In this document: one piece after another, positions 58,602 to 64,000 of the stretch
Layout of the letters: the number at the start of each line of letters is the position of its first letter
Numbering within the stretch: position 1 is the first letter of the stretch
Assembly (NCBI RefSeq): GCF_001428895.1
Contig: NZ_LMJA01000030.1
Location: 222,896-286,895 of the forward strand
Direction: 5' to 3'
Source: Mycobacterium sp. Root265
GTDB taxonomy: Bacteria > Actinomycetota > Actinomycetes > Mycobacteriales > Mycobacteriaceae
DNA: 64,000 nucleotides
Made by a program: the position numbers and the translations under genes
Notes under the pieces: generated by a model
Database searches by the model: none
What the model was told of the DNA's origin: nothing
Seen by the model: the letters and a program-made list of their open reading frames with translations, nothing else

Positions 58602-60350
58602 ATGGCACCGGTGAGTCTACGAACCCTGCCGAACGAATCAGCCCGTACGTCACGTCCCGGTTCGCGCGCGGTCAAACGCCAGGCCGGCATTTTCGACGGC
58701 TATGAGAATCTGGGCAGATACTCGGCGGCCTTCGACGAGATGTTCGACGCCGAAGGCAACGTCCGCGGACCCTACAAGGGGATTTTCGCTGAACTCTCGC
58801 CGTCGGACGCTTCCGAGCTGGCCGCCCGCTCCGAAGCCCTCGGCCGCGCCTTCATCGACCAGGGCATCACCTTCTCGCTGTCCGGCCAGGAACGCCCGTT
58901 CCCGCTCGACCTGGTGCCGCGCGTCATCTCCGCGGCCGAGTGGTCACGCCTGGAGAAGGGCATCGCGCAGCGGGTCAAAGCGCTCGAGCTCTACCTCGAC
59001 GACATCTACGGCGAACAGGAGATTCTGCGCGACGGGGTGATTCCGCGCCGGCTCATCACCTCCTGCGAGCACTTCCACCGCGAGGCCGTCGGCATCGTGC
59101 CGCCCAACGGCGTGCGTATCCACGTCGCGGGTATCGATCTGGTCCGCGACGCCCAAGGCACCTTCCGGGTGCTCGAGGACAACCTGCGCAGCCCGTCGGG
59201 GGTGTCCTACGTGATGGAGAACCGCCGCACCATGGCGCGAGTGTTCCCGAACCTGTTTGCCTCCCACCGGGTGCGGGCGGTGGGCGATTACTCCTCGCAT
59301 CTGCTGCGCGCGCTGCGCAAGGCGGCGGCCACCAACGAGGCCGACCCGACCGTCGTCGTGCTGACCCCCGGCGTCTACAACTCGGCCTACTTCGAGCATT
59401 CGCTGCTGGCCCGCCAGATGGGCGTCGAACTCGTCGAGGGCCGAGACCTGTTCTGCCGCGACAACACCGTCTACATGCGCACCACCGAGGGGGAGCGGCA
59501 GGTCGACGTCATCTACCGCCGCATCGACGACGAGTACCTGGATCCGATGCAGTTCAAGCCGGATTCGGTGCTCGGGGTGGCCGGGGTCCTGAACGCCGCC
59601 CGGGCCGGCAATGTGGTGATCTCCAGTGCGGTCGGCAACGGCGTCGGGGACGACAAGCTGGTCTACACCTACGTGCCGACCATCATCGAGTACTACCTCG
59701 GCGAGAAGCCGTCGCTACTCAACGTCGACACCTTCCGGTGCTGGCTCGACGACGAGCGCGAGGAAGTGCTCGACCGGGTCGACGAACTGGTGATCAAACC
59801 CGTCGAGGGTTCCGGCGGCTACGGCATCGTGTTCGGCCCCGACGCCTCCGAGAAGGAACTCGCGGCGATCACCAAGAAGGTCCGCGCCGACCCGCGCGGT
59901 TGGATCGCGCAGCCCGTCGTCCAATTGTCCACCGTCCCCACCCAGATCGACGACACGCTGGCACCCCGGCACGTGGACCTCCGGCCGTTCGCGGTCAACG
60001 ACGGCGATGACGTCTGGGTGCTCCCGGGCGGATTGACCCGGGTGGCGCTGCCGGAAGGTTCATTGGTGGTGAACTCCAGCCAGGGCGGCGGCTCCAAGGA
60101 CACCTGGGTGCTGGCCTCGCGGACCTCGGCCGCCGATCGCGAGCTGGCGGCCGCCGAGGTGGTGCGGGCGCTGCCGGATGGCCCCAAGACCGGTAAGCCG
60201 TCGGTGGCCGAAAAGGTCTCCCGCAACGGCAAAGCCGGCCGGGAGGTTAAGGGCGAACAGACCCAGCAGCAGCAGACCCGCGACTTCCGGGGCTCGTCCG
60301 GCCAGAACGAACAACAACAGCAGCAGCAACAACAGGTGGTGGTCGACTGA
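58602..60350 (+). CDS. Circularly permuted ATP-grasp protein (Rv2411c type)
   Basis: A 582-residue circularly permuted ATP-grasp enzyme (DUF404/DUF407). Key stretches are [45 protein letters not shown] and [19 protein letters not shown], the ATP-binding Lys being in the last. ATG 58602 is preferred; GTG 58611 is possible. The C-terminus is an unusual Gln-rich tail (eight consecutive Gln before VVVD). It is coupled to the alpha-E gene (TGATG). The three-gene unit with alpha-E and transglutaminase is conserved, perhaps making a peptide-like bond, but the product is unknown. Confidence 0.9.
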   Translation: MAPVSLRTLPNESARTSRPGSRAVKRQAGIFDGYENLGRYSAAFDEMFDAEGNVRGPYKGIFAELSPSDASELAARSEALGRAFIDQGITFSLSGQERPFPLDLVPRVISAAEWSRLEKGIAQRVKALELYLDDIYGEQEILRDGVIPRRLITSCEHFHREAVGIVPPNGVRIHVAGIDLVRDAQGTFRVLEDNLRSPSGVSYVMENRRTMARVFPNLFASHRVRAVGDYSSHLLRALRKAAATNEADPTVVVLTPGVYNSAYFEHSLLARQMGVELVEGRDLFCRDNTVYMRTTEGERQVDVIYRRIDDEYLDPMQFKPDSVLGVAGVLNAARAGNVVISSAVGNGVGDDKLVYTYVPTIIEYYLGEKPSLLNVDTFRCWLDDEREEVLDRVDELVIKPVEGSGGYGIVFGPDASEKELAAITKKVRADPRGWIAQPVVQLSTVPTQIDDTLAPRHVDLRPFAVNDGDDVWVLPGGLTRVALPEGSLVVNSSQGGGSKDTWVLASRTSAADRELAAAEVVRALPDGPKTGKPSVAEKVSRNGKAGREVKGEQTQQQQTRDFRGSSGQNEQQQQQQQQVVVD

Positions 60351-61327
60351 TGCTGGCACGTAACGCGGAATCGTTGTACTGGATCGGCCGCTATGTGGAG
60401 CGCGCCGACGACACCGCACGCATCCTCGACGTCGTGGTGCACCAGCTGCTGGAAGATTCCAGCGTGGACCCCGACCAGACTTCACGGGTGCTGCTGCAGG
60501 TGCTCGACATCGAACCACCCGACCAACAGCTGGACGTGTGGTCGCTGACCGACCTCGTCGCTTTCGGCAAGGACACGAAGGGCGGCTGCTCGATCGTCGA
60601 GTCGATCACGGCTGCCCGCGAAAATGCCCGTGGGGCACGCGAAGTCACTTCCACCGAGATGTGGGAGTGCCTCAACACCACCTACAACGCGCTCGCCGAG
60701 CGGGAACGGGCGGCTCGCCGGCTCGGTCCGCACGAGTTCCTGGCCTACGTGGAGGGCCGGGCCGCGATGTTCGCCGGGCTGGCCGATTCGACGCTCTCGC
60801 GCGATGACGGCTACCGCTTCATGGTGCTGGGCCGGGCCATCGAACGCGTGGACATGACGGTGCGCATGCTGTTGTCGCGGGTCGGTGACAGCGGTTCCTC
60901 GCCGGCCTGGGTCACGGTGCTGCGTTCGGCGGGCGCCCACGACACCTACCTGCGCACCTACCGAGGTGTCCTGGACGCCAGCAGGGTGGTCGAGTTCATG
61001 TTGCTGGACCGGCTTTTCCCGCGATCGATCTACTACTCGCTGCGGTTGGCCGAGCACAGCCTCGACGAACTGCTGCACCGCAGGCACAACCGGGTCGGAT
61101 TGACCGCCGAAGCGCAGCGGTTGCTCGGACGGGCCCGCAGCGAGCTGGAGTTCCTGCCGCCCGGCGCGCTGCTGGAATCCCTGGAAGATCAACTGGCAGC
61201 CTTGCAGCAGACATGTGTCGAAGTGGGAGACGCATTGGCACTGCAGTACTTTCACTCGGCACCATGGGTCGCGTGGACCGATGCCGGCCGTGCGGGTGGC
61301 ACCGTCATCGAAGAGGGGGAGATCTGA
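60350..61327 (+). CDS. Alpha-E domain (DUF403) protein
   Basis: A 325-residue all-helical protein of the alpha-E/DUF403 family, always found beside circularly permuted ATP-grasp genes. Signature LARNAESLYWIGRYVERADDTARILDV at the N-terminus and later RFMVLGRAIERVDMTVRMLLSR. ATG 60350 overlaps the upstream stop by one base; its own stop overlaps the transglutaminase ATG by one base. Corresponds to Rv2410c. No catalytic residues are known for the family. Confidence 0.9.
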   Translation: MLARNAESLYWIGRYVERADDTARILDVVVHQLLEDSSVDPDQTSRVLLQVLDIEPPDQQLDVWSLTDLVAFGKDTKGGCSIVESITAARENARGAREVTSTEMWECLNTTYNALAERERAARRLGPHEFLAYVEGRAAMFAGLADSTLSRDDGYRFMVLGRAIERVDMTVRMLLSRVGDSGSSPAWVTVLRSAGAHDTYLRTYRGVLDASRVVEFMLLDRLFPRSIYYSLRLAEHSLDELLHRRHNRVGLTAEAQRLLGRARSELEFLPPGALLESLEDQLAALQQTCVEVGDALALQYFHSAPWVAWTDAGRAGGTVIEEGEI

Positions 61328-62166
61328 TGTGGCGTATGCGGGTGGTCCACGCAACGGGCTATGCGTACAAGTCGCCGGTCACCGCGTCGTTCAACGAGGC
61401 TCGGCTGACCCCGCGGTCGGACTCGCGCCAGAACGTGATCCTCAACCGGGTGGAGACCGTGCCCGCCACCCGGCAGTACCGGTACGTGGACTACTGGGGC
61501 ACCGCCGTCACGACCTTCGACCTGCACGCGCCGCACGTCGAGCTGGAGGTCACCGCCTCCTCGGTGGTCGAGACCGAAAAGCCCGATGCCCCAGAGATAT
61601 CGGTGAGCTGGGCGGACCTGGAATCCGCGGCGGTGATCGACCGTTTCGACGAGCTGCTCACCCCCACGCTCTACACCCCGGCCAGCAAGCGCATCGAGCG
61701 GGTGGGCCGGCGTATCGCCAAGTACCACGAACCGCAGGAGGCCGTCATCGAGGCCGCGCGCTGGGTGCACGGCGAGCTCAAGTATGTCGCCGGTACCACC
61801 GGGGTGCACTCATCCGGGCTGGACGCGCTGCGTGAAGGCAAGGGCGTCTGCCAGGACTTCGCGCATCTGACGCTGATCCTGTTGCGCGGGATGGGTATTC
61901 CGGCCCGCTACGTCTCGGGGTATCTGCACCCCAAGCGCACCGCGAAGGTGGGCGACACCATCGAGGGTCAGAGCCACGCCTGGATCCAGGCCTGGACGGG
62001 GGACTGGTGGCATTACGACCCCACCAACGACAAGGCCATCAACGAGCAGTACATCAGCGTCGGCGTGGGGCGCGACTACGCCGATGTGACGCCGCTGAAG
62101 GGCATCTACTCCGGCGAGGGCTCCACCGATCTGGACGTCGTCGTGGAGATCACCCGGCTGGCTTGA
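61327..62166 (+). CDS. Transglutaminase-like cysteine protease family protein
   Basis: A 279-residue transglutaminase-superfamily protein with an N-terminal beta domain (MRVVHATGYAYKSPVTASFN). The catalytic triad is complete: Cys175 in GVCQDFAH, His217 in SHAWIQAW and Asp231 in HYDPTND. Such proteins usually act as peptidases or amidases. Coupled by a one-base overlap to the alpha-E gene. Corresponds to Rv2409c. The insertion sequence begins less than 30 bases after its stop. Confidence 0.92.
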   Translation: MWRMRVVHATGYAYKSPVTASFNEARLTPRSDSRQNVILNRVETVPATRQYRYVDYWGTAVTTFDLHAPHVELEVTASSVVETEKPDAPEISVSWADLESAAVIDRFDELLTPTLYTPASKRIERVGRRIAKYHEPQEAVIEAARWVHGELKYVAGTTGVHSSGLDALREGKGVCQDFAHLTLILLRGMGIPARYVSGYLHPKRTAKVGDTIEGQSHAWIQAWTGDWWHYDPTNDKAINEQYISVGVGRDYADVTPLKGIYSGEGSTDLDVVVEITRLA

Positions 62167-62193
62167 CGCGATTTGAGGAGTTTTTGTCGGAAT

Positions 62194-62375
62194 GAGTGGC
62201 TGTTGCGAATTGGTTGGGCGGTTTCTTGGTGCTGGCCGTCTGTGGCTGCTGACTCGGGGCTATCCGGTGGCGTGGTGGAGCCTGGAGTGGCTGTTGCGAA
62301 TTGGTTGGGCGGTTTCTTGGTGCTGGCCGTCTGTGGCTGCTGACTCGGGGCTATCCGGTGGCGTGGTGGAGCCTG
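62194..62375. repeat. Perfect tandem duplication of 91 bases at the left end of the IS
   Basis: Bases 62194-62284 and 62285-62375 are identical over 91 positions. Each copy contains the left terminal inverted repeat and the last codons of the transposase gene, so the IS end is present twice. Confidence 0.95.
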
Positions 62376-63998
62376 GTCAGGTTGAGTGCTGCGGCGGCCA
62401 GGTGCAGTTCGGCGGTGACCGCGTTCAGGCCGCGGCGGGCGTAGCAGCGCAATCCGATGCGGTCTTTGAGGTGGCCGATGACGGGTTCGACGGTGGCGCC
62501 GCGGCGTTTGTAGCGCTGCATCTGGTCGGGGTTTCGTAGTCGGTGGCGCATCGCGTCGGTCGGTGAGGCATCCACTGGAGGCGGACCGGGGGTGGGGCGC
62601 TCGATCGCGTCGCGGTGAATCTCGCGGCCCTTGCCAGCGGAGATGAGCCGGTCGGGTCCGGTGCTGGTGAGATTGTCTTCGGTGAAGTAGCCGTTGTCGG
62701 CCAACACGAGCCCGATTGTCTTGCCCAACGCGTCCATGCGGATGGTGGCTTCAGCCAAAGATGGTGTCCAGCAATGCATATCGTTGGCATCCTGAGACAC
62801 GTGAACCGCGATGATGACGTGGTCGTCAGAGCAGACGATCTGGCTGTTGTAGGCCTGCACTGATCCACCGCCGCGGCCCTGGCGCATCAGCCGTGCGTGG
62901 GGGTCGGTCAGGTTGACCAGCGGCCCGTCAGCGGGACCGTGACGGGCCTGTTCGTAATCGCGTCGCCGCGCCGCGGTGCCGCGCTCGTCGATACCCCCGG
63001 CCGCCTGCTGCTGGTGGGCCTTGGCCAACGCCGCCTCGGCGTTACGGATCTGGCGACGGATCTCGCTGCGTTGCCGGGCGTGCCAGGTTCCCCGCACCCC
63101 GATCAGCGGGGCGAGCCGGGCCTGGTCACGGGCCAGTCGGGCCGCCCAGATCTGCACGGGGTCGGTGCCCGCTGGTGGGGACCCCTTCATCGTCTGGCCG
63201 GCTTGCAACCGTGCCAGATACTGCTGTTGGCGTTCGGTATCAGCGGCATCCTCGGCGCTGTGGCGGGCGTCCTGTTCGGCGATCTCTGCCAACGCTTTCT
63301 TGATCGCCGCCGCTCGCCCCGCCCGGTTCTTCAACTCAGGGGGCACCGCCGGTGGTCCGCCGGCGGCGGTTTCGGCGGCGTCCTCAGCGGCATCGACCTT
63401 GGCGGCATCAGCCACCGCGGACTGCGCCAGGCGCTGGGCCTGTTCACGCACCCACTTCTGAGAACGGTTGGCCGACATCGAAGCATTGGCTGCGATCTTG
63501 GTGCCATCGATGGCGATCGAGGCGACATCAACCATCCCTGCCCGATCGCAGAGCCGCAGCACCTGCGCGAACACCCCGACGAAAGCATCGTCATGATCAG
63601 CACGAAACCGAGCAATTGTGCAATGGTCTGGGGCGTCCTGGGCGCACAAGACCCGGTAGGGGACATGATCGGCGCACAACTGCTCGATGCGTCGCGAAGA
63701 CCGCACCCCGGTGGCGTAGGCGTAGATCAACAAAGCCAACAACATGTCGGGGTCATACCCAGCCCGCCCGACCCCACCAGTGCGTCGACGCCGGTGAAAT
63801 GCCGAGGTGTCCAACTGCTCGACCGCGTCCAGAACAAACCAGACCAGATGACCCTCGGCCAGCCAATCAGCCATATTCGGCGCCAACAAGAACTGTTGAT
63901 CACGATCCACCGGGCGATAACCCCTAGCCATCACCCCATTCTCGAGGACACCAACCGCCAAGTCACCCCGACACACTCACCAATTCGCAACAGCCACT
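62195..63998 (-). mobile_element. IS1182-family insertion sequence with duplicated left end
   Basis: Terminal inverted repeat AGTGGCTGTTGCGAATTGGT is at 62195-62214 and, exactly inverted, at 63979-63998; an extra left copy is at 62286-62305. The element spans 1804 bases from the outer left repeat, or 1713 from the inner one. The window stops two bases after the right repeat, so a target duplication cannot be checked. Left flank is AATG. Confidence 0.88.
62351..63931 (-). CDS. IS1182-family transposase
   Basis: A 526-residue DDE transposase. N-terminal MARGYRPVDRDQQFLLAPNM and YATGVRSSRRIEQLC are typical of IS1182/IS1380-like enzymes. Catalytic acids: Asp in IAIDGTKIAANAS, Asp in GLVLADNGYF, Glu in VEPVIGHLKD. 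A charged Ala/Glu-rich insert (about residues 195-300) lies between the first two. ATG 63931 is the start; the frame also opens 15 codons earlier toward the right repeat without support. Complete and apparently functional. Confidence 0.92.
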   Translation of the reverse strand: MARGYRPVDRDQQFLLAPNMADWLAEGHLVWFVLDAVEQLDTSAFHRRRRTGGVGRAGYDPDMLLALLIYAYATGVRSSRRIEQLCADHVPYRVLCAQDAPDHCTIARFRADHDDAFVGVFAQVLRLCDRAGMVDVASIAIDGTKIAANASMSANRSQKWVREQAQRLAQSAVADAAKVDAAEDAAETAAGGPPAVPPELKNRAGRAAAIKKALAEIAEQDARHSAEDAADTERQQQYLARLQAGQTMKGSPPAGTDPVQIWAARLARDQARLAPLIGVRGTWHARQRSEIRRQIRNAEAALAKAHQQQAAGGIDERGTAARRRDYEQARHGPADGPLVNLTDPHARLMRQGRGGGSVQAYNSQIVCSDDHVIIAVHVSQDANDMHCWTPSLAEATIRMDALGKTIGLVLADNGYFTEDNLTSTGPDRLISAGKGREIHRDAIERPTPGPPPVDASPTDAMRHRLRNPDQMQRYKRRGATVEPVIGHLKDRIGLRCYARRGLNAVTAELHLAAAALNLTRLHHATG

Positions 63999-64000
63999 GA

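Overview
The window is high-GC actinobacterial chromosome, almost certainly from a fast-growing mycobacterium (Mycolicibacterium type). The backbone korA-korB-mobA-rpf-(saccharopine-dehydrogenase-like)-valS-folC-DUF4233-ndk-rne-rplU-rpmA-obg-proB-nadE-rbsK-proA-MoxR/VWA-nadD-rsfS-gpgP-octT-degV-comEA-comEC-holA-rpsT-(ATP-grasp/alpha-E/transglutaminase) is, from memory of gene order, the mirror of M. tuberculosis Rv2455c to Rv2409c. Other mycobacterial signs are frequent GTG starts, 1-4 base stop/start overlaps, and many genes whose only visible start signal is a TANNNT-like hexamer 6-8 bases before the start codon, as expected for leaderless transcripts.

Layout. 1-3.8 kb: accessory catabolic locus with a Gfo/Idh dehydrogenase and PhyH dioxygenase, divergent from a LacI regulator and PfkB kinase. 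4.0-7.6 kb: KorAB 2-oxoglutarate:ferredoxin oxidoreductase and mobA. 7.6-9.7 kb: a long non-coding stretch and two tandem resuscitation-promoting factors, each with a GTGA-N6-TCAC (CRP-type) palindrome upstream. 9.7-15.1 kb: flavin monooxygenase, a three-gene dimethylamine-monooxygenase-type operon, and convergently an ammonium transporter with a 72-residue membrane protein. 15.3-24.9 kb: lipoprotein, S9 peptidase, housekeeping genes to ndk. 25.2-31.6 kb: rne, rplU, rpmA, obg, proB. 31.8-37.6 kb: accessory genes (PIG-L deacetylase with UDP-galactopyranose-mutase-like flavoprotein, TetR/P450 pair, sirtuin, APH-like protein). 37.6-48.5 kb: nadE, crotonase, rbsK, proA, MoxR/VWA, nadD, rsfS, gpgP, octT, degV. 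48.5-54.5 kb: accessory block where M. tuberculosis carries eis. 54.8-62.2 kb: comEA/comEC, holA, rpsT and the ATP-grasp/alpha-E/transglutaminase operon. 62.2-64 kb: an IS1182-type insertion sequence whose left end is tandemly duplicated.

The most unusual gene is a 1507-residue protein (49991-54514, minus strand) that joins CheB methylesterase, CheR methyltransferase, a coiled coil, PAS domains, GGDEF and EAL in one chain. Every catalytic motif I could check is intact, and no chemoreceptor, CheA or flagellar gene is in view. It looks like a self-contained switch linking protein methylation to cyclic-di-GMP. Other notable items are the possible dimethylamine-to-ammonium nitrogen module, several exact promoter/operator architectures, an 84-base element with perfect 19-base inverted ends between rbsK and proA, and a perfect 36-base palindrome between convergent operons. 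All functional calls are from reading the sequence; no database search was run.
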